Part shown: in pieces, positions 20,180-30,845 of the stretch
Layout: each line of letters starts with the position of its first letter
Position numbering within the stretch: the stretch's first letter is position 1
Origin: Blepharisma japonicum
Lineage: Eukaryota; Ciliophora; Heterotrichea; Heterotrichida; Blepharismidae
Length of the DNA stretch: 64,000 bases
Assembly (NCBI GenBank): GCA_949751835.1
Contig: CATKHK010000095.1
Coordinates: 1-64,000 of the forward strand
Reading direction: 5' to 3'
Made by a program: the position numbers and the translations under genes
Notes under the pieces: model-generated
What the model was told of the DNA's origin: nothing
Seen by the model: the letters and a program-made list of their open reading frames with translations, nothing else
Databases searched by the model: none

Positions 20180-21892
20180 ATGATAAAATATTTTTTTAAT
20201 AAACATATGTATAAAGCTGTACAAGGTGCAGTCAAGCTTACCCCTACTCCTGCACTAGAAGCTTATTTCCAATGGGCCAGAGCACGTGGAATTCGATGGG
20301 ACAAAATTGAGTACCCTGTCCTTTTCCCACCTGGATACATAGGATCACGAGCTATTGCACCAATACAGCCTGGGGAACCCATTATTATAGTTCCAAACCC
20401 CTCATTGTTGACTACTAAAGTGGCGCTTGACAGCGAAATGGAAGAAATTTATAACCAAAATAAAGATTTGTTCAGTGAGCGCAATCCACGCTATGAAGAT
20501 CTGGTTTTAATTACCTTTTTAATATGGGAAAAATACAAAGGTGAAGACTCAGAGTGGCATGAGTTTATTGTGTCGCAGCCTGAGTGTCCAGAAGTGATTC
20601 AAGACTGGTCAATTGAAGAAATAAAGGAGCTGCAAGATGAAGATTTGGAATATGAGGTAAAAATTAAGTAGTCAAAATCTCAGCTGGCAACCGAAATGAA
20701 AATTTACTCAAGCTGAAAAAAAGTAATTAAAAAATACCCACAGTTTTACAAGCCTTCTATGATGGCTTATAAAGAATTCAACTGGGCCTACAAAATAATT
20801 GAAACTCGAACTTTCGGCAAATTTGTCCCATACGCGACTTTTACACCTTTAGGAGAATTTCTTAACCATAACAACACCGAAACTTTTTACTGCTACGTCC
20901 AACCTGATGAAGTCCCTGATTCATCCCAAAGATATGATGGATTTAAAGATTTTGAAGACCACGACGACGACATTGCAGAAAAAAATCCTACCATTTCGCT
21001 TACTTGCCAAACCTTAGTTTCTGTGAATAAAGAAGGAAATACAAATTTTGATGAATCGCTTAAAAATAAATTCAATAGAATTAAAAAAGAAGCTGAAGCA
21101 ATTGATGGGGTTGAATTTATGGAAAGTAATAGAAAATTAGAAATGAGCAAAGAAGAATACCAGCCGCCTGGACTTTTATTGTCAGAAAGCGATGAAAAAC
21201 AACTGAGAATTGTGGCTGGGCCTAATGACAGATATGAAGAAGGGTCTGAAGTGTATATGAGCTATGGGAGATACTCAAATAGACACCTATTATGTGTTTA
21301 TGGGTTTTCACTGAAAGACAATATGTATAACTATGCAAGAATTAAGTCAAACCTAACCCATTTCTCAAATAATTCAGAACAAATCCGACACATTAGGAGC
21401 TTCAAGCTTGACAGACCCTGTGAATTTAAAATAAAAGCTCAGCATTTGTGCTTAGATCTTATAAGAGCTATAAGAGCCTTAAGATGGAAAAGTTCTATGT
21501 CAGAAAAAGCTTTTTTCAACCCAGCAGACATTGAGTTAGAGTTTGAAACCTTTCAGCATGCCAAATTTATATTAGAAAAATGGTTATCTTGCTACCCGAC
21601 CTCATATGAGCAGGATTTGCAGCTTCTTCAAGAAAATCCTCCAATGAGGCTTTATTTTGCAGTAAAAACCATATAGTTAATTTATAGAAGCGAAGTCAAA
21701 AGAATTTTGAAAAAACAAATTCAGTTGATTAATGTCACTATTGGGATACTGCTGAAGCTTAGAACGCAGATGGATCTAGATTTAGCATTGATTCCAATAG
21801 AAGAATATGAGCAGCAAGAAGAAGTACAAGAAAATAGAAGAGCTATAGATTCGTATTTGAGATCTTTACGATCTTCACAATTAAATAGATAA
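20180..21892 (+). CDS. SET-domain methyltransferase, SETD3/Rubisco-LSMT type
   Basis: Exons 20180-20656, 20672-21661 and 21677-21892 (two 15-nt introns) give 560 residues. An in-frame ATG at 20207 (M-Y-K-A-V-Q-G) could be used instead; the extra nine residues are AT-rich. The SET fold is split by an insertion as in LSMT proteins: I-G-S-R-A-I-A-P-I-Q-P-G-E at the start, L-G-E-F-L-N-H-N in the centre (the N-H of the SAM site), and E-V-Y-M-S-Y-G-R-Y-S-N-R-H-L-L-C-V-Y-G-F at the end (the Y-G and catalytic Tyr region). A Rubis-subs-bind-like helical C-terminus follows (A-L-I-Y-R-S-E-V-K-R-I-L). This group methylates Lys or His of non-histone proteins. The substrate cannot be read from sequence. 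Confidence 0.88.
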
Positions 21893-21902
21893 ATATAATT
21901 AG

Positions 21903-22580
21903 TTAATTTTCTTGACATGCCATTTTCATCCTTGTTAAATACCTTAAATTATCCCTTCGTTTCTCATTAGGAGCTATATAAGATAAATCAATATAACTAG
22001 GAATTTCTTTTACTTTTACAAATTCAATGCTTTTTTTGTTGTTTTGGCTACAAAGATTTAGTTTTCTGCCTTCTTTTGAGCCTATATGGTTTGACTGCAA
22101 AAATGAAGTAGATTTTCATTCATTTTGATGCTTATGAAACATTGATACAGGGTCATTTTTTCTTTTATTTAAATTAGGAGTATGTGCTCGAGATGATAAA
22201 CTTTTAGCACTTTGTGGTCTCAGCTGGGCTAGTGGCTTCCTTTTTTGTTCTTTTTTGATTTTCAAACCAAGCTTGAATTTTGATTTTTTTATTTCTTCAA
22301 GTGTTTTCCTTATTATTACTTTGGGGTTGTGTAGGTCTTCTTCAATTGAGGGATTTTCACTCATTTCTGGGATATTTTCTTTATTTGATTCTTGAATACT
22401 CTTAAGTGTTCCAAAATGATACCTTGATGGCAAGTGCCCATAATCTTCACTTTCCTCAAAAGAATTATCAAAGGTACGGCAGTGGTAAGAGTTTGGTTTT
22501 GATTTTTGGGAATATTCAGAATACCCTGAATATATTTCTCGTGGGTTGGTCATAGAATTCGTTGATTTCTTATATTCCAT
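21903..22580 (-). CDS. Uncharacterised polar protein
   Basis: 225 codons from ATG 22578-22580 to TAA 21903-21905, with TGA at 22116-22118 as Trp (H-Q-N-E-W-K-S-T). The N-terminal half is Ser/Tyr/Pro-rich (Y-S-G-Y-S-E-Y-S-Q-K-S). A charged helix I-I-R-K-T-L-E-E-I-K-K-S lies near residue 90. The C-terminus is basic. It converges with the SET gene, 10 bp stop to stop. Family not recognised. Confidence 0.7.
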
Positions 22581-22737
22581 TTTTGAAATTTTAAATAAGA
22601 ATGAAAATATTGTTAAGTACAGGGAGAGTCCTTATTAATTTTCTTTAATTCATCCAAAAATACTCTATATCTTATCTTTATAGAAACGAGATAAATTTAC
22701 TATAAATGCTGTTATTAAGAATAATAGAAAAGAGATT

Positions 22738-24060
22738 TTATTCCACATCTTTGCTTTGCCCATCTTTTACTAGTCTTTGGTACTCTTCTTTAAGACATGC
22801 AATTGTTTGCTCGTTTTTATAAGTATTAAAAGCAATATCAACGATTTGCTTCTTTATCATATCCAAATCTTTTTTCAATTGCATTTTAAGAAGAACAACT
22901 GGGTCCACAACTTCTTCATTAGTTTGAACAGAAATTGAAACCATTTGGCATAAAGGTTTTATTTCACACTCTTCATCTTTGTCAATTCCTTTACATTCAA
23001 CTTTTCCACCTGCTGAGCATGGCTCTTTTCTTTTTTTATATTTTTTCTTAGGGATTGTCGGGTCCTGGAATGACCCTACAACCAAGCCTGATATGAACTC
23101 ATTTTCATCTGGGGTTAAGTCAACTGATTTAATTTGAAGCCACAGCCAAGAATGAAGCTTAATCTCATCTAAACTCGTAAAGCCTGTACAAATATCTACA
23201 GGACTTTCAATGTAATCCCCATCTGTTGTATTTCCTTTAAAAGCCCACTTGCAAGACAGAAAACCGACGTTGAAGGCTGAAACAGGAGCTCTGCACTCTC
23301 TGCAGAAGCAAGTTTGAGCTTCGCTTAAATATTCAAAGGTGAAATCATTGCCTATGTATATGAATTCTTTGGCTTTGAAAATAGGGCATGAAGGATTACT
23401 GCATTTTACCTCAAAATAGCAACCACTATTATCTAGCTGTTTTTGGGATAATTTAGGACGAGCGGAAATTTTTGGTTCTTCAAGGTGAATTTCGATGCCA
23501 TTTTCTGCAATAAAATTATTTTTTTTTAACAGCACAGCATCTTTAATGCTGATGCAATTCCGGATAAAACTTATAAAATGTCGAGTTTTTTCGTCCTCTT
23601 CATTTAAGGCTAAAGTCGCTTCGTAAATAATAAGTCAATGGTCTATTGTATCTCTAAAGCTTTGTTTTGATAGCAGCCTATCAAGAAACTCGTAAGACAT
23701 TGATTTAAAACGTTCATCAGAATACACATTATCAGGGTTCAAGGACTTGATTCAGTTTCAGAATTTGATTTCTGTAGGTTCAGTTCTGATCTGCTTAGCG
23801 TTCCATGCGAAGAAATTCCTCAGGATCTTTTTCCTTTGATGTTCCTTCTCCTTTGGACCAACTTTTGAAAGCAAGGTTTTCTCCATAAGTCTTTTCTCCT
23901 GCCTATATAAAAATTACGCTTGGAGTTTATTTCTTGGACATGAGCGATAATAATGACCTAAATTGGAGGCATCAGGCTCATTTTTGGGTAGCACCTGTGA
24001 AGAGACCAGATTCTCGGTGTTTGCTGGAAAAGTTTTAAATTGGGAGTTTGCTCCAATCAT
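22738..24060 (-). CDS. Protein with Cys-rich zinc-binding module, one intron
   Basis: Exons 24060-23918 and 23902-22738 (15-nt intron 23903-23917); 435 residues from M-I-G-A-N. The same frame is open further upstream with coding-like sequence to an in-frame TAA at 24157-24159, so a longer start behind an unseen splice is possible. Residues about 100-170 are helical with several TGA Trp codons (I-K-F-W-N-W-I-K-S-L). A Cys cluster follows: C-Y-F-E-V-K-C-S-N-P-S-C...C-F-C-R-E-C...F-L-S-C-K-W, a zinc-ribbon-like pattern. The C-terminus has a K-K-K-Y-K-K-R-K basic patch and a coiled coil. Similar C-x-N-x-x-C modules occur in protist proteins near ubiquitin-like domains, but I cannot name the family. 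Confidence 0.72.
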
Positions 24061-24273
24061 ATTTATATTATATTTTTTATCAACTTGGCATTTAAAAGCA
24101 TCAAATTTAAATTCGTGAGGATACTTAGAGATAATGGGAAAACCTATGAAATTTACTTAAAATATGAAGAAAATCGATGATCTTTTAGACATTATGCAAT
24201 ATTTATTTAATAATTATAATAGGCACAAAAGTTATTAAATTGGTGGTGAATTCAAGTAAAGACATAACACCAT

Positions 24274-24600
24274 TTAATATCAGAAAACCAGTAGATAGGC
24301 CAGTGCAAACTTCATTAAACCTTGCAACTCAAAAGCAAGTAAAGAGTCACAAGTTGTGGCTCCAATTTTATAAAATATAAATGCTAAAATAAATTCATCA
24401 TAACAGTTTATGGCTTTAAATAGTAAACCTGTTAAATAGCGCTGATTATATTTAGAAATATAATATGAAAGCAAAGACAAGAGAAGTTCAGAATTTAAAT
24501 TTTTAAAAAATAACACAAATGAGTCATAAAAATGCCATTGAAAGTAAAAATTATTATGTTTTTTTAATAATAAATTGTATAAAATATCACATTTATAGTG
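24274..24600 (-). CDS. Possible small Leu/Phe-rich protein, doubtful
   Basis: About 108 codons free of TAA and TAG on the reverse strand, ending at TAA 24274-24276 after one TGA. The segment reads as Leu/Phe/Tyr-rich and helix-prone (N-S-E-L-L-L-S-L-L-S-Y-Y-I-S-K-Y). The frame continues upstream into the antisense of the next gene, so no convincing start is seen. An exon of an unseen gene or chance are both possible. Confidence 0.25.
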
Positions 24601-24618
24601 CACAGAAATAATATTTAG

Positions 24619-25827
24619 ATGATAAAGCAAGAAATTTCTAAGAGCAATAATCAGCCTGAACATATAAGAGAAGGGGTTTTTGATGAAATTTCTGAAACCA
24701 ATACCACAGCAAATCAAACACACAAAACAAAAGCGAAAACTAAAGGAAGAGGAAAAAATCAATTATCAGGCAGTCAAGAATACTCAAGAGACTCTGAAGA
24801 AGAGAAAAATGAGGATATTCCTGCCAAGCTTGCACTTGGAGAAAATATTGAAGAAGTCATCATTTCTGCAAACGGAGAAGAAATAAAACCAAAAATGCAT
24901 CTTGAAAAATTCAAAGAATTGAGCCTAGACAGCGAAGAATATTCTAGCAGCTCTAAAAAAGAAGAAATCTTTGCTAAAGAGCTTCCATCCTGTGGAACTC
25001 TCAAAAAAGGAGCAACTGAAGAAGAAATAAATCTTACAGTAGAAACGAAAAAGGGTCAAATTCTGAGCCTAGGCAGCAATAACTCTAAGGAAGATGCAAA
25101 AGAAACTCCTGCTAAAAAATCTGGAGAAGAACCACAAATAGATACCAGCTCAGATAGTGAAGAAGAAATTAAACCCAAAAAGCGAAAAGAATCAAGCTCA
25201 GAAAGTGAGGAAGAAACAAATCAACAATACAAAAAAATTATTAAAGCTCCTCCCTATAAAACTGGTGCAGACACAGAAATCTTCATAGGTAACTTGCCTT
25301 ATCAAACTACATCTGACGATCTCCACAATCTTTTTTCTAAACGTGGAGAAATTAGAAGTATTAAACTCGTCTATGACTGTGAGGGAAATCCCAAAGGAAT
25401 AGCATATGTGAATTTCTCTGATATAGAATCTACAAATAAGGCCCTTGATCTTAACGGTGAGCAATTTATGGGAAGAAACATCAGAGTTTTACCATCAAGT
25501 GACAAACCCCCAGGTCCAAAAACTACTGCGACAAGTCAAAGCCAAGATAAGCCTGAAGAAGCAGCAATTATTGGGCCAAGTATTGAAAAATCGACTACAA
25601 TTTTTGTTAGAAATCTTTCCTTTACCTCAACTATTGATTCTATAAGAAATTTTTTCGAGGTATGTGGGGAAATCAAAGATATAGGAGTTGCGCTTGATTC
25701 TAAAGGAAACCACAGAGGGTTTGCGTTCATTGAGTTCTTTGCCATAGATGCTGCTGAAAAAGCGATTCAACTGAATGAGAGAGTGCTTAATGGAAGAAAG
25801 ATTAAGCTAGATTATTCAAAGAGCTAA
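24619..25827 (+). CDS. Nucleolin/Nsr1-like protein with two RRMs
   Basis: 402 residues, no intron. Residues 1-205 are acidic and Ser/Lys-rich with repeated S-S-D-S-E-E-E and S-L-D-S-E-E-Y blocks, typical casein-kinase-2 sites of nucleolar proteins. RRM1 (about 215-290) has RNP2 I-F-I-G-N-L and RNP1 K-G-I-A-Y-V-N-F. RRM2 (about 320-395) has I-F-V-R-N-L and R-G-F-A-F-I-E-F. Nucleolin-type proteins act in rRNA transcription and processing. There is no C-terminal GAR domain, unlike yeast Nsr1 or vertebrate nucleolin. A second gene of the same layout lies at 47553-48515. Confidence 0.9.
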   Translation: MIKQEISKSNNQPEHIREGVFDEISETNTTANQTHKTKAKTKGRGKNQLSGSQEYSRDSEEEKNEDIPAKLALGENIEEVIISANGEEIKPKMHLEKFKELSLDSEEYSSSSKKEEIFAKELPSCGTLKKGATEEEINLTVETKKGQILSLGSNNSKEDAKETPAKKSGEEPQIDTSSDSEEEIKPKKRKESSSESEEETNQQYKKIIKAPPYKTGADTEIFIGNLPYQTTSDDLHNLFSKRGEIRSIKLVYDCEGNPKGIAYVNFSDIESTNKALDLNGEQFMGRNIRVLPSSDKPPGPKTTATSQSQDKPEEAAIIGPSIEKSTTIFVRNLSFTSTIDSIRNFFEVCGEIKDIGVALDSKGNHRGFAFIEFFAIDAAEKAIQLNERVLNGRKIKLDYSKS

Positions 25828-26181
25828 GTAAGCTTAATTTCTAAAGGATAACTCTATCACAGTCTATCATTTAAATGAAGAAAAAAAGCCTTTTAAATTT
25901 CTTTTTATCTTCAAATGGCTATATTTTAATCTAAAAATAAATTATTTTAAAGATGCAAGCTTAATTATATAAGAATTATCTATTATTTATTATAGCTCAA
26001 ATATGCCTAATTTTCCTTTTATTAAAAATGATGATAATTGTTAACAAAACATTAATTTCTTCTATAATTACAATTCAACTCTAAAAAGGATATTTCTCAG
26101 CAGGTTTATAGGATAGCTTTACAGATAATCCTAAAATTTTTTTAGCTTATTTTTTCGAACCCGATTAACTATATTACTTAT
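25828..26181. other. AT-rich spacer, no gene seen
   Basis: Frequent stops in all frames. A possible weak stem near 25870-25920 (AAAAAAAGCCTTTTAAATTTC region) is not persuasive. It presumably contains the promoter of the C48-like gene at 26182. Confidence 0.45.
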
Positions 26182-27270
26182 ATGGCGTCTTTTTTTAAAC
26201 ACCAAACAACGTTCTCTCCAAGCGCTCGTGGTAGCATCAGATCAGCTGGATCTGGCAGACATTCAAAAACGCTGCAGTCTGCTCCTTCTTATACAGGCTC
26301 TGCTTTTTCTCGTATTTTTAGCGAAAAAAACATAACAACGAATATCTTGCCGACCTTTTTGGTTTCAGAACAAACAAAGAAAGGAATCACTGAAGAAGAT
26401 CTTCAAAGGTTAAACCTTATGAATTCTTTATATTCCAATCCTCAAGAATCCTTGTCAAGAACTCAAGTAATTTTCAGCTCTCGGGACTCCTTAGGAAAAT
26501 GTCAATCAGAAACAAATTTCAAGCATTCTCTTATGGTTCCAGAGCCTGCGCCAAGACCAAGCTTGCCTAGCGAAAGTCGACTAAAAATCAGCACAGAAAA
26601 AATTGAAGAGGTCAAAAAGATTGAAAAAATCACACGAGATATTTTTAATCCTACCCTAAAGCCTAGCGAAGTATTGCTGTCTATAAGAAAACGAGACTTA
26701 AGAAGAGAAGATTTGGTGAAACTAAGAGAAGGGGTTGACTTGCCAGAGTGCATTATTGATTGCTACCTATCCATTCTTAAACATACCAACAGCTTAAGAA
26801 TAAGGTATACTCCTGGAGCACTAAAAGTCCTTATTGCAAGTGCGAGCTTTAGCTCCATGATTTTTTTAAAAGGCAAAGAAATAGCTCAACCAAAGTCAAA
26901 TATTTTCAAATACGATTTTTTACTATTTCCTCTAAATGTAGGATACTGAACTTTATTAGTAGTAGATATGAAAAGGATGATCGTAAAATATTACGATCCT
27001 ATTAAAGAGCACAGAACCATTTCTATTGTTATGAATAGGCTCTCAAAATTCGTTCAAAAAGCAACTCCAAGAGAAGAACAAAGAGTAGTCACGAATTTTC
27101 AATTCATCTCAATTCCTCTGCAAGGGGTAAGTATGATGGATAGCGGAGCGTTTATTTGTAATGAAGCAGAAAATCTAGCTTGTGGGAAACAAAACAGAAT
27201 AACTAAAGAGTCAGTCGATAACTATAAAAAGGATATGCTGGCAGCACTGGTAAAAGCATCAAGTATATAA
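26182..27270 (+). CDS. Ulp1/SENP (C48)-like protein with catalytic His and Cys replaced
   Basis: 362 residues; TGA 26947-26949 is Trp. Residues 1-65 are basic and Ser-rich. A K-K-G-I-T-E-E-D-L-Q-R block (about residue 70) is shared with the gene at 27517. The C-terminal 190 residues have a Ulp1-like order: a strand F-L-L-F-P-L-N-V-G-Y-W-T-L-L-V-V-D, then Y-Y-D-P-I, then M-D-S-G-A-F-I-C-N. In active C48 proteases these read H-W-x-L, Y-D-S and D-C-G-x-x-x-C. Here the catalytic positions are Tyr255, Asp272 and Ser321. Spacings of 17 and 49 equal those of yeast Ulp1 (His514, Asp531, Cys580). The fold is likely kept but proteolysis is not expected. It might bind SUMO or another ubiquitin-like protein (inference). 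Confidence 0.8.
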
Positions 27271-27516
27271 CGGTGTAAATAGGCCATGAGCCTATAAAAA
27301 TGCAAATATAAAACATAATAAATACTTTATTTATACAGCTTAAGATAAGACACATTATCATTACTAGAATTTTTTCTTGTAAAAAATATGTATAGATAAT
27401 TATTTCATTAAATTGAGAGATAAAATTAATATAACCATAAATAATAATAATAATCTTATTTGATTGTCCAGTAAAAATTATATTAGATTTCCATTAAAGA
27501 TATCAATAAATAATTC

Positions 27517-29404
27517 ATGGAAGGAAAATTTCATGAAGGGCAATTAGTGTGGGCAAAAGTCGAAAATTATCCATGGTGGCCAGCAATTGTATGAATTATT
27601 TAAGGTTGATAGTGTTGAAGAAAATAATATTTCTGAGTTTGATGAAGAGCCAGAATTTCAAGGCGTCATCACAGTCAATTTAATCGGTGAGAATACATAG
27701 TAAGTTTTACATAGTGCTCATTTAAATTCAAAAAAAATAGTAGACTATCAAGAAGCGTATCAAACACATTCTAACGTAGAAGACGAGGTAAAATATACTT
27801 AGAAACTTAAAAACTGTATCACAATCGCAAACAAGCTTTTAGCTAAAGAGCTTGATATCACAAATCTTGAAGAAATCAACACAAATTTAATAGCATTTCT
27901 TCAGAAAAACCACCCAAAAGAAGAGCACATAGAATCCGGAAGTCTTGACACTTCAGATGAAGAAATCAAACGAATAGTCAAAGAAATCAACAAGCACCTA
28001 GACTCAAAAATCGCGCTTAATGAGCGTTCAACTGACCTCAGCGGCTTGTGCAGCAGTTCTGACACCACAAGATACAAGCTTGAAGAGCTCTTACGGATTC
28101 TTACCATCTTTATTGATCAAGAAGACTCCAGCAAACACTATCTCCCTGTCCGCGAGCTCTGTGGCAATCTTTCTTTTATAGTCCAAATAATCCCTGAATC
28201 CTCTCTGCTTGAAGGTTCAAAAGTCTTAAAAGCCCTCAAAACATTTAAAAATAAAGAAAAAGAAAGTTCAAGCAGTCTTCTGAAATTTCTCTCACACATT
28301 TGTCACAAGCTTTATTTGTTTTGGAAAAAAAGCTTGATTAATGCAAGTATAAAAAACTTGGTTACTTCAAATAAGCAGCAAATAAAAAAGAAAGACGAAG
28401 AAAATTGGGGATCAAGAAGCTTTGTGGCGCAGTCAAGTACAACTCCTGAGCCAATGAAAAAAGGAATTACTGAAGAAGATTTAAGGAAGTTTAACATGAT
28501 GAACTCTTTAAATTCAAGTAATCAGGAAACTATGTGGAGGTATAAATCAGGGCTAGCTACTACTCCAATACAAAGTAATATTAGCCCTAAAGCAGATAAG
28601 AAACAAAAAACTACATCATATGCTGATGCACAGAGGTCTAGTCTTACTAGTGATAATCTTATTACAAGAAATTTCAGCCCACCAGGAGAAACAAGAGCAA
28701 GTCTTGAACAAAGCCCAGTAAATAGACTTGTTGATTTGTCTCCAGAAGAAAATAAAAGGCTTGATACTGAAACTGATACTGCTTCACAGATAGGAGACGT
28801 TTTATTAGCAATTAGAAAAAGAGAACTAAAGCGAGAAGATTTAGCTAGACTTAGAGAAGGAGTAGAATTGCCTGAAAGTCTTGTAGACTGCTATTTATCA
28901 ATCCTTAAACACACAAATAGCTTAAGAATTAGATACACCCCAGGTACACCAAGAGTTATGATAGCAAGCTCAAGTGTAAGCAAAATGATTTTTATTAAAG
29001 GAAAAGAAATTTCTCAGCCAGAACCAAAAATATTTAAACACGATTTTTTAATTTTCCCTATTAATGTGGGATATTGGACTTTATTGATAGTGGATTTGAA
29101 GCACATTGTAGTTAGGTATTGTGACCCTATGAAGGAGCATAAATCTATATCAATGCTTATAGGGAAATTGGCGAGATTTATACAAAAAGCGGCCCCGAGA
29201 GATATTCCTAAGCTAAATACTAATTATCAGTTTGTCACTACTCCAGTACCAGATATAAATAGGGGCGATACTGGAATTTACATATGCAACGAGGTAGAAA
29301 ATTTAGCTTGTGGAAAACAAAATATAATTAACAGAGAAACTGGAGATGTCTATAGAAAAAGCATGCTGCTGTCACTTGTAAAAGCTTCAGGTGCAGGCGT
29401 CTAA
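27517..29404 (+). CDS. PWWP domain + helical TFIIS-N/LEDGF-like domain + inactive C48-like domain
   Basis: Exons 27517-27588, 27605-27699, 27715-27787 and 27803-29404 (introns of 16, 15 and 15 nt); 613 residues. The PWWP domain (1 to about 85) starts G-Q-L-V-W-A-K-V-E-N-Y-P-W-W-P-A-I; such domains read methylated H3K36 nucleosomes. Residues about 165-260 form a helical domain (R-E-L-C-G-N-L-S-F-I-V...H-K-L-Y-L-F-W-K-K) that recalls the TFIIS N-terminal/LEDGF integrase-binding fold. After the G-I-T-E-E-D-L block comes the Ulp1-like domain with N-V-G-Y-W-T-L-L-I-V-D, Y-C-D-P-M and G-D-T-G-I-Y-I-C-N. Triad positions are Tyr504, Asp521 and Thr570, again 17 and 49 apart, so both the acid-base His and the nucleophile Cys are gone. 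It is likely a chromatin-bound pseudo-protease. Confidence 0.85.
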
Positions 29405-29500
29405 GTGAAAAAGCTATTTAATTAAGGTATTTTATTGATGGATTTGAGAATTAATTTTTCATTTTTTATAGAGTTTATATACATTAATAAATATTAATAA

Positions 29501-30809
29501 ATGGAGGGAAAATTTGAGAAAGGACAGTTAGTTTGGGCAAAGATTAAAACTTATCCATGGTGGCCAGCAATTGTATTATTAACCTTAGATCGATAAAATT
29601 GAAAAAATAAATGCTGCAGAGCCTGATGAAGAGCCAGAATACCAAGAAGAAATCACTGTAAATTTCATAGGAGAAATGTCACAGTAAGCTTAATTTAGCG
29701 CTACTCTTAGTCCTATAGATATTAATGGCTATCAAGAGACTTATAATGAGCATTGTATTGTTAAGCAAAAAGTATTAGCTATTTAGAAACTAAAAAATTG
29801 CATTTTAATAGCAGACAAAATTGCTTCGAAAGAAATTGATCTTTCCGAGCTTCCTGAAATTAATAAGAATTTGGGGGCTTTTATTGAAAAAATCATGAAC
29901 AAGAAAGAAAAGAGTAGGTCATCATCGTCTGAGACAGGGTCTGATGAAGAGCCAAAGCCAAAAAAGAATCAAAAAATAGAGAATTCAGAAGATAATGGAA
30001 GCAAAAGACTAAAAGAAATAAACAAGCAGATAGACATAAAAATGACACAAAGCGATAAAAATACAGAGCATGGCAGAAAAAGAGAGATTGAAAATATCAA
30101 TGCAAAACTTAGCGAATTATCTAGTGGATTATCCACATATCTAAATAGGGAAGAAAATAAAGAGGAAGCAAAAGAGCCGCTTTGCCCTGTGGATGATTTG
30201 TGTGAACGTTTAGCTTATTTAACTCAGAACAGCCCTGAAAATGCTGTTTTAGAATCCTCTAAAATACTAAAAACTTTAAAGCTGTTCAGAGCAAAGTATA
30301 CAGAAAATTCAAACCAAAATCTAAGAATTTTGTCTGAAATTTGTTACAAATTGTATCTTTTTTGGAAAAAGTGTATAATTAATGAAAAAATTAAAAATTC
30401 AGTCAACCCTCCAGCTCCTCCTACTCCAAAGCCAGCTCGAAAGCCAAAATCAGAAGCCAAACCAAAAGAAACCCCTAAAAAGCCTGCAGCAAAACCACCA
30501 TCAAAACTCAACAAAAATCCTCCAAAGCCTATTGAAAAAGAAGAAGCCAAAGAACCTCCAAAACCATCCACAGATGAAACAGCCGATTGGCCACTAAGAA
30601 AAAAAGTCTGCAGAAAACTCGCCAAAATAATCATAGAAAGAGGACACCCGAAAGCTCAATCCCAAGACTATGCTTTACACTTCGAAAGAATATTACGGGA
30701 AAAAGACCCTCAAATGAAAACCAAGTATAAAGAAGCTTTTATCAATTTACGAGGAATATTATCAAACCCAGACAAAGCTCTCGAAAAAATAATTTCAGAG
30801 TTTCAATAA
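29501..30809 (+). CDS. PWWP domain + helical domain + TFIIS central-like domain
   Basis: Exons 29501-29572, 29589-29683, 29699-29771 and 29787-30809 (introns of 16, 15 and 15 nt); 420 residues. The PWWP cassette (G-Q-L-V-W-A-K-I-K-T-Y-P-W-W-P-A-I) and all three intron positions match the gene just upstream. The helical domain (D-D-L-C-E-R-L-A-Y-L-T...Y-K-L-Y-L-F-W-K-K) is also shared. Instead of the C48-like part it has a Lys/Pro linker and a C-terminal region R-K-K-V-C-R-K-L-A...Y-A-L-H-F-E-R-I-L...Y-K-E-A-F-I-N-L-R-G-I-L-S-N that fits the TFIIS central (TFS2M) fold. No zinc ribbon follows, so transcript-cleavage stimulation is not expected. PWWP-TFIIS combinations are known in other protists. 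A role in transcription elongation on marked chromatin is inferred. Confidence 0.82.
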
Positions 30810-30845
30810 GAAAATTAATATTTTTTAGATTGCATAAATGATTAT

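Noticed and set aside
24774-25745. Reverse ORFs inside the nucleolin-like gene
   Set aside because: Antisense shadows of acidic repeats; no independent features.
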